A stretch of 64,000 nt of DNA from a methanogenic archaeon ISO4-H5 (GCA_001560915.1 CP014214.1:186001-250000); one strand, 5' to 3'; positions 47,024 to 56,028 are shown, numbered from the stretch's first letter. Notes: generated by a model not told the origin, from the sequence alone. Made by a program: numbers and translations.

Positions 47024-47706
47024 GCGTTAAAGAGTTCAAGGACCTTCCCGGCTTCAAGGATGCCAACGTCGCAGAGCTTGAATCCATCGGAATCACCTCT
47101 GTCGAGCAGCTGAAGGACGCTGTAAACGACGAGGAGAAGTCCAAGCAGATCATCAAGACTCTCTCCGGTGTCGGACCCAAGACCGTAGAGAACTGGAAGG
47201 ATGCATTCGACTCCAAGGAGGCCGCCAAGGCAGCCAAGACCGATGCACCCAAGGCTGAGGTCGTAGAGGCCGGCGCATACACCGTCGAGCCCAAACCCGA
47301 GCTCAGCGAAGAGCAGATCGATGCACTCGCCAAGAGGGCTGTCATTTCCGGCAACCGTCCCGCCTTCAAGAGGCAGGAGTGGTTCAGGTACCAGAAGCTC
47401 GGCGAGGCATGGAGGAAGCCCAGGGGAATCCACTCCAAGATGAGGAGGGGAATGAAGAGGAGGCCCCCGATGGTCGAGATCGGATACGGCGGACCCGCCC
47501 TTGTTAGGGGACTCCACCCGTCCGGATTCGAGGAAGTCATGGTCTACAACATCGACGGACTCGAGAACATCGACCCCAAGACCCAGGCAGCCCGTATCGG
47601 CGGAACTGTCGGAGTCAAGAAGAGAATCGCTATCGAGAACAGGGCAAAGGAGCTCGGAATCCGTGTGCTCAACAAGATGCCTACCACTGACAAGAGGAGG
47701 GCCTGA
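47020..47706 (+). CDS. rpl32e: Ribosomal protein L32e (eL32) with helix-hairpin-helix extension
   Basis: The core eL32 domain starts near residue 107 (RPAFKRQEWFRYQKLGEAWRKPRG in part, KRRPPMVEIGYG). Before it lie about 100 extra residues with two helix-hairpin-helix-like units, LPGFKDANVAELESIGITSVEQL and LSGVGPKTVENW, and a charged Ala/Lys/Glu linker. At 228 residues it is much longer than the common 130-residue form; a comparable extension exists in haloarchaeal L32e. Confidence 0.93.
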   Translation: MSVKEFKDLPGFKDANVAELESIGITSVEQLKDAVNDEEKSKQIIKTLSGVGPKTVENWKDAFDSKEAAKAAKTDAPKAEVVEAGAYTVEPKPELSEEQIDALAKRAVISGNRPAFKRQEWFRYQKLGEAWRKPRGIHSKMRRGMKRRPPMVEIGYGGPALVRGLHPSGFEEVMVYNIDGLENIDPKTQAARIGGTVGVKKRIAIENRAKELGIRVLNKMPTTDKRRA

Positions 47707-47708
47707 AC

Positions 47709-48170
47709 ATGTCCGACCTTAAGAACCAGAGGAGGCTTGCAGCCGAGATCCTTAAGTGCGGTGAGAACAGGGTCTGGATCGACCCCACCAAAGAGGATGA
47801 GGTCCAGGACTGCATCACCCGCGGAGACATCCGCAACGCCATCGAGTCTGGCATGATCAAGGCCAAACCCAAGGCGGGCACGTCCAAAGGTAGGATAAGA
47901 TACGCAGCCAAACAGAAAGCCAGCGGTAAGCGCAAGGGACCTGGAAGCAGGAAAGGAACAGCAAACGCACGCGTTCCGTCCAAGCGCGCATGGATCGCAA
48001 CCATCAGGCCTATTCGTGACGAGCTCAAGCAGCTCCGCGAGTCCGGCAAGATCTCGCCCTCCGTGTACAGGCTGTACTACAGGAAGGCCAAGGGAGGAGT
48101 CTACACTTCCCGCAGGAACCTGAAGCAGCACATGATCGCCGATGGCAACCTGAAAGAGGAGGAGATCTGA
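47709..48170 (+). CDS. rpl19e: Ribosomal protein L19e (eL19)
   Basis: eL19 has 153 residues. NQRRLAAEILKCGENRVWIDP is the conserved start, and the basic helix GKRKGPGSRKGTANARVPSK follows. The last base of the TGA is the first of the L18 ATG. Confidence 0.95.
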   Translation: MSDLKNQRRLAAEILKCGENRVWIDPTKEDEVQDCITRGDIRNAIESGMIKAKPKAGTSKGRIRYAAKQKASGKRKGPGSRKGTANARVPSKRAWIATIRPIRDELKQLRESGKISPSVYRLYYRKAKGGVYTSRRNLKQHMIADGNLKEEEI

Positions 48171-48670
48171 TGGCTACAGGACCTAGATACAAAGTTGCGT
48201 TCCGCAGAAGAAGAGAAAGCCGCACTAACTACTACACCAGGAAGAAGCTCCTTGCGAGCCACGAGACCAGGGCAGTCGTTAGAAGGTCCAACAAGAACAT
48301 CACCGTCCAGTTCGTGGACTTCACCATGAACGGAGACGTTGTCGTCGCAGCAGCTGACACCAAGGAATTCGCCAAGATGGGCTGGGAGCACTCCTGCTCC
48401 TCCGTCCCCGCGGCATACCTTGTCGGCTATGCGGCTGGCCTCAGGGCCAAGAAGGAAGAGATCGAGTACGCAGTGCTCGACCTCGGTATGCAGAACCCCC
48501 AGCACGGCGGAGTCCTCTTCGCTGTCGCCAAGGGAATGATCGATGCCGGACTGGAGGTCCCCTGCAGCGAGGACGTGCTCCCCGATGAGGACAGGATCAA
48601 CGGAAAACACATCGACGACAAGATCGAGGCTGACATTAGCAGCATGAAACAGAAACTGGAGGCTGAGTGA
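48170..48670 (+). CDS. rpl18: Ribosomal protein L18 (uL18)
   Basis: uL18 has 166 residues and binds 5S rRNA with L5. GPRYKVAFRRRRESRTNYYTRKKLL (in part) is the typical archaeal start; VPAAYLVGYAAGLRAKK and LDLGMQNPQHGGVLFAVAKG follow. Confidence 0.95.
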   Translation: MATGPRYKVAFRRRRESRTNYYTRKKLLASHETRAVVRRSNKNITVQFVDFTMNGDVVVAAADTKEFAKMGWEHSCSSVPAAYLVGYAAGLRAKKEEIEYAVLDLGMQNPQHGGVLFAVAKGMIDAGLEVPCSEDVLPDEDRINGKHIDDKIEADISSMKQKLEAE

Positions 48671-48671
48671 A

Positions 48672-49352
48672 ATGGTTGACTGGGTACCTAAAACTAGGCT
48701 CGGACACATGGTCCTCAACGGAGAAGTCACCACGATGAGCGAAGCTCTGGCAACCAAACTGCCTCTGCGTGAGCCCGAGATCGTCGACATTCTCCTGCCT
48801 GACCTGCAGGATGAGGTCATCGACCTGAACATGGTTCAGAGGATGACCGACTCCGGAAGGAGGGTCAGGTTCGCAGTGACCTGCATCGTTGGAAACGGAG
48901 ACGGATTCATCGGTGTAGGCCGTGCAAAGGGTAAGGAAGTCGGACCTACCATCAAGAAAGCTATCGACAACGCAAAGCTCAACATCATCGAGATCAAGAG
49001 GGGCTGCGGTTCCTGGGAGTGCGGATGTGGCTCTGTCCACTCTCTGCCTTTCGAGGTAATCGGACGCTCCGGATCCGTCACCGTCTACCTCCGTCCCGCA
49101 CCCCGCGGTATCGGACTGGCAGTCGGAGATGTCGCCAAGAGCCTGCTCACCCTCGCCGGTGTCCACGACTCCTGGGGATTTGCCCGCGGTAACACCAAGA
49201 CCAAGGTCAACTACTGTGTCGCAACCTTCGACGCACTCAGGCAGACCGCAGTCGTCAGGGTGACCGACGAGCAGGCCGAGAAGCTGAACATCGTCGCCGG
49301 ACCTATCGGACTCAAAGAGACCGAGACCGACGTTGACAACATGGAGGAGTGA
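48672..49352 (+). CDS. rps5: Ribosomal protein S5 (uS5)
   Basis: uS5 has 226 residues. The double-stranded RNA-binding part RVRFAVTCIVGNGDGFIGVGRAKGKEVGP (in part) and the C-terminal GLAVGDVAKSLLTLAGVHDSWGFARGNT are conserved. Confidence 0.95.
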   Translation: MVDWVPKTRLGHMVLNGEVTTMSEALATKLPLREPEIVDILLPDLQDEVIDLNMVQRMTDSGRRVRFAVTCIVGNGDGFIGVGRAKGKEVGPTIKKAIDNAKLNIIEIKRGCGSWECGCGSVHSLPFEVIGRSGSVTVYLRPAPRGIGLAVGDVAKSLLTLAGVHDSWGFARGNTKTKVNYCVATFDALRQTAVVRVTDEQAEKLNIVAGPIGLKETETDVDNMEE

Positions 49353-49354
49353 AG

Positions 49355-49822
49355 ATGGCAGCATACGTCGTAATCCGCGTGCTGGGACAGGCTGATGTCA
49401 ACTACAACATTCAGCACACCATGCACCTCCTCGGACTCAACAGGGTCAACCACGCAACCGTGGTCCCCGTCAACGATGCCTACAAAGGAATGCTCCAGGT
49501 CGTCAAGGACTATTGCACCTTCGGTCTGATTGACGAGGAAACCCTCGCCGCCATGATCAAGGCCCGCGGTAAGGTCGTCGGAGACGCACCCGTCACCGAC
49601 GAGTACGTCAAGGAGCACACCGAGTTCGCAACCATCGACGACCTGGCCAAGGCCATCGTCGCCGGCGAGTACAAGATCAAGGACGTCGAGGGCATGAAGC
49701 CCGTCTTCCGTCTCCACCCCCCTATCAAAGGATACGAGGGTAACAAGCACGCCTTCGCAGAGGGCGGAGCTCTCGGAAACAGGAAGGAGAAGATCAACGA
49801 CCTCGTCATGAGGATGCTCTGA
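49355..49822 (+). CDS. rpl30: Ribosomal protein L30 (uL30)
   Basis: uL30 has 155 residues from ATG 49355, with GGAGTGA upstream. YVVIRVLGQADVNYNIQHTMHLLGLNRVNHA (in part) is the core, and the longer archaeal/eukaryotic-type C-terminus ends FAEGGALGNRKEKINDLVMRML (in part). Confidence 0.95.
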   Translation: MAAYVVIRVLGQADVNYNIQHTMHLLGLNRVNHATVVPVNDAYKGMLQVVKDYCTFGLIDEETLAAMIKARGKVVGDAPVTDEYVKEHTEFATIDDLAKAIVAGEYKIKDVEGMKPVFRLHPPIKGYEGNKHAFAEGGALGNRKEKINDLVMRML

Positions 49823-49832
49823 GGTGTCATAA

Positions 49833-50255
49833 ATGCCTAGCAGAACCAAGAAATTCAGGGGTTCCAGGACTCACGGACGCGGAAAGAAATCCGGACGTGG
49901 AGCAGGTATCATCGGAGGCCGCGGTAAAGCAGGTCTCGGAAAGACCGGCAAGATCTGGATGCTCAAATACGACAGGAACCACTACGGACGCCACGGCTTC
50001 AAGAGGCCCCAGTGCGTCGTGAAGGCCAACAGCACCATCAACGTTGCTGAGCTCCAGAAGAGCATGGACCGCTTCGTGGCCATGGGCTTCGCCAAGCAGG
50101 ACGGGGACAAGTACTCCGTCAACCTGACCGATGCCGGCATCGACAAGCTTCTCGGAAGCGGAAACGTCGATGTTGCCATCGATGTCATCGTTGCCGAAGC
50201 TTCCGCCAAAGCCAAAGAGAAGATCGAGGCAGCCGGCGGATCCGTCGCTGAGTGA
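49833..50255 (+). CDS. rpl15: Ribosomal protein L15 (uL15)
   Basis: uL15 has 140 residues. The glycine/arginine-rich N-terminus (RKFRGSRTHGRGKKSGRGAG-like) and KPQ-type GKIWMLKYDRNHYGRHGF segments match archaeal L15. GAGGTGT precedes the ATG by several bases, and secY follows. Confidence 0.94.
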   Translation: MPSRTKKFRGSRTHGRGKKSGRGAGIIGGRGKAGLGKTGKIWMLKYDRNHYGRHGFKRPQCVVKANSTINVAELQKSMDRFVAMGFAKQDGDKYSVNLTDAGIDKLLGSGNVDVAIDVIVAEASAKAKEKIEAAGGSVAE

Positions 50256-50275
50256 TTCCATCAGGAGTAGTTCAA

Positions 50276-51814
50276 ATGGATGATGCAAAACCGAGCCTGT
50301 TGTACAAGGTGAAACCTATAGGCGACAGGCTCCCCGCAGTCAAGCGTCCCGAAGGGCACGTGCACTTCAGGACCAAGATCATGTGGGTCGCGGTCATCCT
50401 GATCCTGTACTTCGTGATGTCCAACGTGTATATCTGGGGACTCGACCAGTCGGGCTCCCTGGATATGTTCGCGCAGTACAGGACCATCATGGCCGGGGCA
50501 TCCGGTACGATCCTCCAGTTAGGTATTGGACCGATCGTCACCGCGTCCATCATCATGCAGCTGTTCGTCGGTGCGAAGATCATCAAACTTGATCTGAGCA
50601 ATAAGAAGGACAAGGCCTGCTATCAATCGGTGATGAAGGTCCTGGTCCTGGTGATGATCCTCGTCGAGGCTCTTCCCCAGGTCTACGGATATCTCGTTCC
50701 CTCCGATGCGTTCGTATCGCAGTTCGGTAACGGGGGATCCAAGGCCCTGATCATCCTTCAGCTCTTCATCGGTTCCTATCTGGTGTTCCTCTTCGATGAG
50801 GTTATCTCCAAATGGGGTATCGGCAGCGGTATCTCCCTGTTCATCGCGGCAGGTGTGGCACAGGCTGTCTTCACCGGTGCGCTGAACTGGTATCCGATTC
50901 AGCTCGGAACCGAATACTCGCTGAGCAACCCGCCTGCGGGAACCATCCCTAAGGCAATCTATATCCTCACCCACACCAGCTCCGGTGAGATGGCGTCGGG
51001 AGGATACGAGATGATCCTGTTGGGTTCGCCCAACCCGCTCATCGCGCTCATAGGAACGGTTGTGATCTTCCTGGTGGTCGTCTATCTGGAATCCAGCCGT
51101 ATCGAACTGCCTCTATCCCACGGTAACGCCAGGGGAGCCAGGGGCAGATATCCGATCAAACTGATGTACGCGAGCAACATCCCCGTCATCCTGATGTCAG
51201 CCCTGCTGGCCAACATCAGCATGGTGTGCCTGCTCCTGTACACCAACGACTTCCTTAGTTCCATCCCCCTCATCGGAGGAAACGGAGCGATAGGAACGTA
51301 CGAGACCGGAAGCACCACCGCCTCGGGAGGTATCGCATGGTATCTTTCGACGCCGCAGGGTCTGACAGATTGGCTGATGCCCATCCTCAACCCAGCGTCG
51401 TACGGTAACGGACACAGCGTGATACAGAACGTGTGCCATGTGCTGATCTATCTGACCGTGATGGTCATCGGATCGATCATGTTCGCCAAGTTCTGGGTCG
51501 AGACCACTAACCTGGGTGCGGAGTCCGTGGCCAAGAACATCATGAGAAGTGGAATGCAGATTCCCGGATTCAGGAGGGACCCCCGTGTCCTGACCAAGGT
51601 CCTGGAGAGATACATTCCCACGATCACAGTGCTCTCGGGAGCATTGATCGGTCTGCTCGCAGCTGTGGCAGATATGATCGGAACCACCGGAAACGCATCC
51701 GGTACCGGTCTGTTGCTGACGGTAGGAATCATCATACGCTTCTACGAAGCGCTCGGACGTGAACAGATGATGGAGATGAACCCCATGATGAGGGGATTCT
51801 TCGGTGGTGAATGA
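50276..51814 (+). CDS. secY: Protein translocase subunit SecY (Sec61 alpha)
   Basis: SecY forms the membrane channel for protein export and insertion. The 512-residue protein has ten membrane segments with the plug region after helix 1 and conserved loops (GIGPIVTASIIMQLFVGAKII, KWGIGSGISLFIAAGVAQ, AESVAKNIMRSGMQIPGFRRDPRV in part). The start is ATG 50276, with GGAG upstream; 24 bases earlier a second start overlaps the L15 stop. It closes the ribosomal cluster as usual. Confidence 0.96.
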   Translation: MDDAKPSLLYKVKPIGDRLPAVKRPEGHVHFRTKIMWVAVILILYFVMSNVYIWGLDQSGSLDMFAQYRTIMAGASGTILQLGIGPIVTASIIMQLFVGAKIIKLDLSNKKDKACYQSVMKVLVLVMILVEALPQVYGYLVPSDAFVSQFGNGGSKALIILQLFIGSYLVFLFDEVISKWGIGSGISLFIAAGVAQAVFTGALNWYPIQLGTEYSLSNPPAGTIPKAIYILTHTSSGEMASGGYEMILLGSPNPLIALIGTVVIFLVVVYLESSRIELPLSHGNARGARGRYPIKLMYASNIPVILMSALLANISMVCLLLYTNDFLSSIPLIGGNGAIGTYETGSTTASGGIAWYLSTPQGLTDWLMPILNPASYGNGHSVIQNVCHVLIYLTVMVIGSIMFAKFWVETTNLGAESVAKNIMRSGMQIPGFRRDPRVLTKVLERYIPTITVLSGALIGLLAAVADMIGTTGNASGTGLLLTVGIIIRFYEALGREQMMEMNPMMRGFFGGE

Positions 51815-51816
51815 TA

Positions 51817-52509
51817 ATGGCAAATCCAGGCAGCCCTGAACAGATGAGGCAGCAGCAACAGCAGAACATGCAGCCGATGCCCAAAGGTACCATGATCGGT
51901 ATGCTCGGGGTCCTCGTCATCATGATGGTCGTCATGATGTGGAGGGTCCAGATCGGCGAGGCGCTCAACTACGTGTTCAAATACATCGACTTCGGCGGCC
52001 AGTACCCCGTACTGACCCTGATGGTCGCAGGTATCATCATGATCACGCTGAGTACCGTCGTCAGGGGATTCCTGTCCGACCCTGTCGCACAGGCCAAGAC
52101 CCAGCATATCCAGAGCGAGTACAACGCAGAGATGCGCACGGCCCGTACCGAGAACAATCTGTACAAGCTGAAGAAGCTGCAGGAAATGCAGCCTCAGATG
52201 ATGGCTGCCTCCATGGAGCAGAGCACCAAGATGATGAAGCTCATGCCTCTTACCATGGTCTTCGTCATCCCTATCTACGCGTGGATCTTCTACTTCGTGA
52301 CCTTCACGATGCACGGAGACACCACTCCCCTGATCATATCCATGCCCTGGGGAACCGCGAACCTGATGGACAACGTGATGGGCTTCATGCCTCTGTGGAT
52401 CGTCATCTACACCCTCATCAGCCTTCCTATCGGACAGCTGGAGAACAAGCTCATCAACCACATACTGTTCAAGAAACGTCTTAAAGCCCTCAACGCAGGT
52501 GAAGCATGA
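51817..52509 (+). CDS. EMC3/TMCO1-like membrane insertase (DUF106)
   Basis: The 230-residue protein belongs to the YidC/Oxa1/Get1/EMC3 superfamily branch found in archaea as DUF106. It has a Gln/Met-rich cytosolic N-terminus, a first membrane helix (about 27-44), a second (about 65-85), a long charged coiled-coil (about 100-145, with YKLKKLQEMQPQMMAASMEQ in part), and further helices at about 150-170 and 195-215. Such proteins assist SecYEG-independent or co-translational insertion; position right after secY agrees. GGTGGTGA gives good spacing for ATG 51817, and ATG 51811 overlaps the secY stop. Confidence 0.88.
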   Translation: MANPGSPEQMRQQQQQNMQPMPKGTMIGMLGVLVIMMVVMMWRVQIGEALNYVFKYIDFGGQYPVLTLMVAGIIMITLSTVVRGFLSDPVAQAKTQHIQSEYNAEMRTARTENNLYKLKKLQEMQPQMMAASMEQSTKMMKLMPLTMVFVIPIYAWIFYFVTFTMHGDTTPLIISMPWGTANLMDNVMGFMPLWIVIYTLISLPIGQLENKLINHILFKKRLKALNAGEA

Positions 52510-54023
52510 GAATAACCATCAGTGGTCCTCCCGGTTCCGGGAAGACCACTGTCTGTGGCAAACTGTCTGAGGCCCTCGGCCTCAAGGCCGTCGTCTTCGG
52601 TCAGGTCTTTAGGCAGCTTGCCGCAGAGAAGGGCCTCACCCTCGTCGAGCTCGGGAAGCTCGCCGAGCAAGATCCTCAGATCGACGCCGACATCGACGCC
52701 AAGATCGTGGAGACTGCCCGCAGCAGTCCCGACATAATTCTGGAATCCCGTCTGTCCGCATACATGCTGACCAGGAACGGGATCCCCGCCCTCCGCGTAT
52801 TTTTGGAGGCCAGCCCCGAGGTCCGTTTCGCAAGGATCGGAATCCGCGAGGAGCAAGAACTACAGCACGCCATCGAGGAGACCAATGCCCGCCAGGCATC
52901 CGAGGCCAAGCGCTACAAGATGTACTACGGCATAGACATCACCGATCTCAGCGTCTACGACCTCATCATCAACACGGACAACCTGACTCCCGATGAGGTC
53001 CTCCAGAAGATCCTGGACGCCGTACGCGTCCGAACAATGCTGGTCAAGGACCCCAATGCAATCCCTGACAGGTGGGGCAAACGTCCCTCCGACCGTACCG
53101 TAGGAGAACTCCTGCAGGGCGGAGTAATCGCTCTCGACAAGCCTTCGGGACCTACGTCCCATCAGGCCACCGCATGGGCCCGCGACGCGCTCCATCTCGA
53201 TAAGATCGGACACGGAGGAACTCTCGACCCCTATGTCAGCGGAGTGCTCCCGATCTGTACCGGTAAGGCCGTCCGTCTGACCGATATCGTCCTGTCCTCC
53301 GACAAGGAGTATGTCTGCCTCATGAGACTCCACGCCGACCGTTCCGAAGAACGCATCAGGGAGGTTATGGGCAGGTTCGTGGGCAAGATATACCAGCTCC
53401 CGCCGGTCAGGTCGGCCGTCAAGAGGCAGATCCGTATCCGTACTATCAAGGAGCTGGAGATCCTCGACATCCGCGGAAGGGATGTGCTGTTCCGCATCTC
53501 CTGCGACGCAGGCACCTATGTCAGGACCCTCTGCATCGATATCGGGGAGATGCTCCTGTGCGGTGCTTCCATGACCGAGCTCAGACGCACCCGTTCCGGC
53601 AAGATGAAGGAGTCCCAGGCTGCGACGCTTCAGGACCTGGCCGATGCGTACATCTTCTGGCAGCAGGAAGGCCGCGGAGAATGGCTCAGAAGCCTCATCA
53701 GGCCCATGGAGGTACTGGCGGACCCTCTGCCCAAGATCATCGTCAAAGCGACCGCTGTGGACGCTGTATGCCACGGTGCCGACCTTTCCGTCCGCGGAGT
53801 GCACATGCTCGATCCCGAGATCCGCAAGAACGCTCTGGTGGCCATGATGACCGCCCGCGGGGAGCTTGTCGCCATCGGGAAGATGATGATGTCCTCCGAC
53901 AAACTGATGGCCGCTGATGCCGGTGTCGCTGTCAAGACCGTCCGTGTGTTCATGGAACCCGGCCACTATCCCAGGATGTGGAAATACTCCACCGACCTGG
54001 AGGGTTATTCGCCCGCCGAATGA
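52506..54023 (+). CDS. Fusion of cytidylate kinase and pseudouridine synthase Cbf5
   Basis: One 505-residue frame joins two enzymes. Residues 1 to about 178 are an archaeal-type CMP kinase: P-loop GPPGSGKTT (7-15), a LESRLSAYMLTR segment and an adenine-lid part. From about 185 on it is Cbf5/TruB, the catalytic subunit of H/ACA RNPs and tRNA U55 modification: GVIALDKPSGPTSHQ, GHGGTLDPYVSGVLP with catalytic D241, YQLPPVRSAVKRQIRIR, CDAGTYVRTLCIDIG and a C-terminal PUA domain. In many archaea cmk and cbf5 are neighbours with L14e between; here L14e is absent and the genes are merged. ATGA overlap joins it to the insertase gene. Confidence 0.93.
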   Translation: MRITISGPPGSGKTTVCGKLSEALGLKAVVFGQVFRQLAAEKGLTLVELGKLAEQDPQIDADIDAKIVETARSSPDIILESRLSAYMLTRNGIPALRVFLEASPEVRFARIGIREEQELQHAIEETNARQASEAKRYKMYYGIDITDLSVYDLIINTDNLTPDEVLQKILDAVRVRTMLVKDPNAIPDRWGKRPSDRTVGELLQGGVIALDKPSGPTSHQATAWARDALHLDKIGHGGTLDPYVSGVLPICTGKAVRLTDIVLSSDKEYVCLMRLHADRSEERIREVMGRFVGKIYQLPPVRSAVKRQIRIRTIKELEILDIRGRDVLFRISCDAGTYVRTLCIDIGEMLLCGASMTELRRTRSGKMKESQAATLQDLADAYIFWQQEGRGEWLRSLIRPMEVLADPLPKIIVKATAVDAVCHGADLSVRGVHMLDPEIRKNALVAMMTARGELVAIGKMMMSSDKLMAADAGVAVKTVRVFMEPGHYPRMWKYSTDLEGYSPAE

Positions 54024-54035
54024 AGAACAAAGAAC

Positions 54036-54059
54036 TTTTTTATCCCCTATGTGATAGGG
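54036..54059 (+). promoter_or_regulatory. TATA box and small hairpin before the unknown gene pair
   Basis: TTTTTTATC (about 54036-54044) is a TATA candidate 20-27 bases before ATG 54063. CCCTAT-GTG-ATAGGG (54045-54059) is a perfect six-base-pair inverted repeat between it and the start codon, where an operator could act. Confidence 0.35.
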
Positions 54060-54062
54060 TAG

Positions 54063-54413
54063 ATGATGGGAATCTTTTCGAAAGAGGAAGTGTTGTTTGA
54101 GAAGGAGAATTTCCGTATCGGAGAGTTCGATCCTACGAACTCCACGGGAACCTGTTACTTCAACATAATGAAATTTCCTTTTGACGTGAAGAAGAATCGT
54201 ATGGTCCGCGTGCATGTGACCTCCGAACTCCCCATTGACGTGGCCGTTGCCACTCAGGACAACGGCGGTCTCTTGGGAGAGGTAGGCGGTACCACCGATG
54301 TAACGCTCGGGCCATTCAGCACAAAGAACTGTACCGATATGTGCGTGTTCCTGGGTATCACCCCCGGGGACAAATCCACCGTTTCGGTCAAGGTTTGGTC
54401 TGACAGTAAATGA
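54063..54413 (+). CDS. Small soluble protein of unknown function
   Basis: A protein of 116 residues predicted to be mostly beta strand, without membrane segment, with FRIGEFDPTNSTGTCYFNI, VRVHVTSELPIDVAVATQDNGG and a C-terminal VSVKVWSDS strand. The pattern looks like a small beta sandwich, but I recognise no family. Start may be ATG 54063 or the adjacent ATG 54066. It overlaps the following membrane-protein gene by ATGA, so the two probably function together. Confidence 0.7.
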   Translation: MMGIFSKEEVLFEKENFRIGEFDPTNSTGTCYFNIMKFPFDVKKNRMVRVHVTSELPIDVAVATQDNGGLLGEVGGTTDVTLGPFSTKNCTDMCVFLGITPGDKSTVSVKVWSDSK

Positions 54414-55537
54414 TGCACTTGGAAGAAGGGGAAAAACACAGTTTCTGGGCTGAGAGCCTGCCGGCCGGACTGTCAGTCGTAAGGCAGTTCGACAAGATCG
54501 TTCTCGCGCTTTGGTTAATCTGTATTGTAGGCTACTGCGTAGCCGTGGCACTGTTGAACGATCGTACCGTCCTGGGTCATGTGATAACAGCACAGGCGCT
54601 TCTGGCCTGCATCGCCCTGCCTTTCGTCATGGTGGGTCTGCTGTACATCATCGACAGGCGTAACATTGCGTCACTGGTCATCACAGTCGTATTGGCTGCA
54701 GCGACGTTCGCACTCACCAGGCAGCTGACATACATCCTGGTCATCGTGTACCTGTTCATCGGTGCCCTGGGAGTGGCATGCGTGGTCGACGCCATCCAGA
54801 GGGTGATCTTCTACAAGGTCGTGGGCCATATCAGGTATGCCAACGTCAAAGAGCATCTGACCCCCGGCGACAGGGTCTTCTCCTTCCTGTTCAACATCCC
54901 TCCGGACCTGGATACCAGGAACATTGCCATCAACCCCAAATCCGTGGGCACCAAGTTCCCCTGGAAGGATATGGGCAGTACCGTGGTACTCTCCCTCATC
55001 GTGGGAATGTTCTTTTGGATCTATCTCTCCATGAACCCCGCCTTCCTTAATCTGGAGTACACTGCTAACATTCCTATCTTCATCTTCGGCATCACTCTCT
55101 ACGTACCTATCCTGATCCTGCCCTTCTCGGTGTTCAAATCCCTGGATGTCAAGATCGGTACCAACTACCGTGATTTCAAGCTCTACAACGGTGTCACCGC
55201 CACCATTTACAGGATGGCCGTCCCCGTCTTCGCCGCGCTCCTCCTGGTTCTGAGGGCGGTATTCGAGCAGGACAATCCTGTCGAGGTGCTGCTGTACATC
55301 GGTTTCAGTGCCGTCATCATTCTTTTCGTCGTATTCCTGACTTCCATCATCTACTACTACGCCATGGAAGCCACGACCTCTGCGGACATCGCCAAGAAGT
55401 GGAAGATCTTCATCCCCGTCCCTCTCCTCCTCAGTCTTCACGAGGATACCGTCATCAGGAAGAAGTACCCCGGTACGCCTGTGAGGGACGAGAACGACAT
55501 GTCCGATATCAATCTGGCACTCGACAAGCGCAACTGA
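54410..55537 (+). CDS. Multi-pass membrane protein of unknown function
   Basis: The 375-residue protein has about eight membrane segments: three or four in the first 150 residues (KIVLALWLICIVGYCVAVALL, LLACIALPFVMVGLLYII, IASLVITVVLAAATF, LVIVYLFIGALGVACVV), a soluble domain of about 60 residues (VKEHLTPGDRVF to KFPWKDMG), then segments at about 190-210, 222-240, 270-285 and 300-320. The cytosolic C-terminus is charged. No family is recognised. It is coupled to the small beta-rich protein. Confidence 0.72.
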   Translation: MMHLEEGEKHSFWAESLPAGLSVVRQFDKIVLALWLICIVGYCVAVALLNDRTVLGHVITAQALLACIALPFVMVGLLYIIDRRNIASLVITVVLAAATFALTRQLTYILVIVYLFIGALGVACVVDAIQRVIFYKVVGHIRYANVKEHLTPGDRVFSFLFNIPPDLDTRNIAINPKSVGTKFPWKDMGSTVVLSLIVGMFFWIYLSMNPAFLNLEYTANIPIFIFGITLYVPILILPFSVFKSLDVKIGTNYRDFKLYNGVTATIYRMAVPVFAALLLVLRAVFEQDNPVEVLLYIGFSAVIILFVVFLTSIIYYYAMEATTSADIAKKWKIFIPVPLLLSLHEDTVIRKKYPGTPVRDENDMSDINLALDKRN

Positions 55538-55544
55538 AAAATTG

Positions 55545-55574
55545 TGAGGAATGTGCCTGCTGGCACATTCCTCA
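55545..55574. terminator. Strong bidirectional hairpin terminator
   Basis: TGAGGAATGTGCC (55545-55557) and GGCACATTCCTCA (55562-55574) form a perfect 13-base-pair stem with loop TGCT. It lies eight bases after one stop and eight bases before the stop of the convergent gene. Confidence 0.75.
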
Positions 55575-55581
55575 TGCGGAC

Positions 55582-56028
55582 TCAGTCGTAGTACTGGCCG
55601 CTGGTGTTAGGATTGGCCCTTCCGGGGCTGCTCCAGTTCTTGAAGATGGGTTTGAAAAGCTCCACGGAGGACATTCCGGGAGTCTTGCGGAGTCCGATGA
55701 GTTCGGGTTCCTTGTTGTTGTTGATGATGATCTTGTACTTCTGCTCGACACCGTTGGCACTGATGGGGGCCTGATTGTTCTTGACGATGGCGGCCATGGT
55801 CTGCTCGGCCATGAACTGGATGTCCTCAGGGGTGTACTCATCGGGGACGGTCAGCATGAAGCAGTTCTCCTCCGTCTCGCCGTTGATCATGAATCCGACA
55901 TCGGTCTTGTCCAGGAGTTTCCTGTACTTGTCACCGGTCTCGTCGGCGGGGGACAGCTCTGCCAGCCTCTTCTTGAACTTGTAGGTGATATCCAGATAGA
56001 TGGCTTCCTCACCAAGTATGTTCCACAT
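55582..56028 (-). CDS. Conserved small protein of unknown function
   Basis: A soluble protein of 148 residues without recognisable family. It starts MWNILGEEAIYLDITYKFKKRL, contains DVGFMINGETEENCFMLTVPDEYTP, a helix IQFMAEQTMAAIVKNN, a strand KYKIIINNNKEPELIGLRK and a polar, Asn/Pro-rich tail ending in tyrosines. The mix of strands and helices suggests one alpha/beta domain. It stands alone between trpS (divergent) and the unknown membrane pair (convergent). Confidence 0.65.
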   Translation of the reverse strand: MWNILGEEAIYLDITYKFKKRLAELSPADETGDKYRKLLDKTDVGFMINGETEENCFMLTVPDEYTPEDIQFMAEQTMAAIVKNNQAPISANGVEQKYKIIINNNKEPELIGLRKTPGMSSVELFKPIFKNWSSPGRANPNTSGQYYD

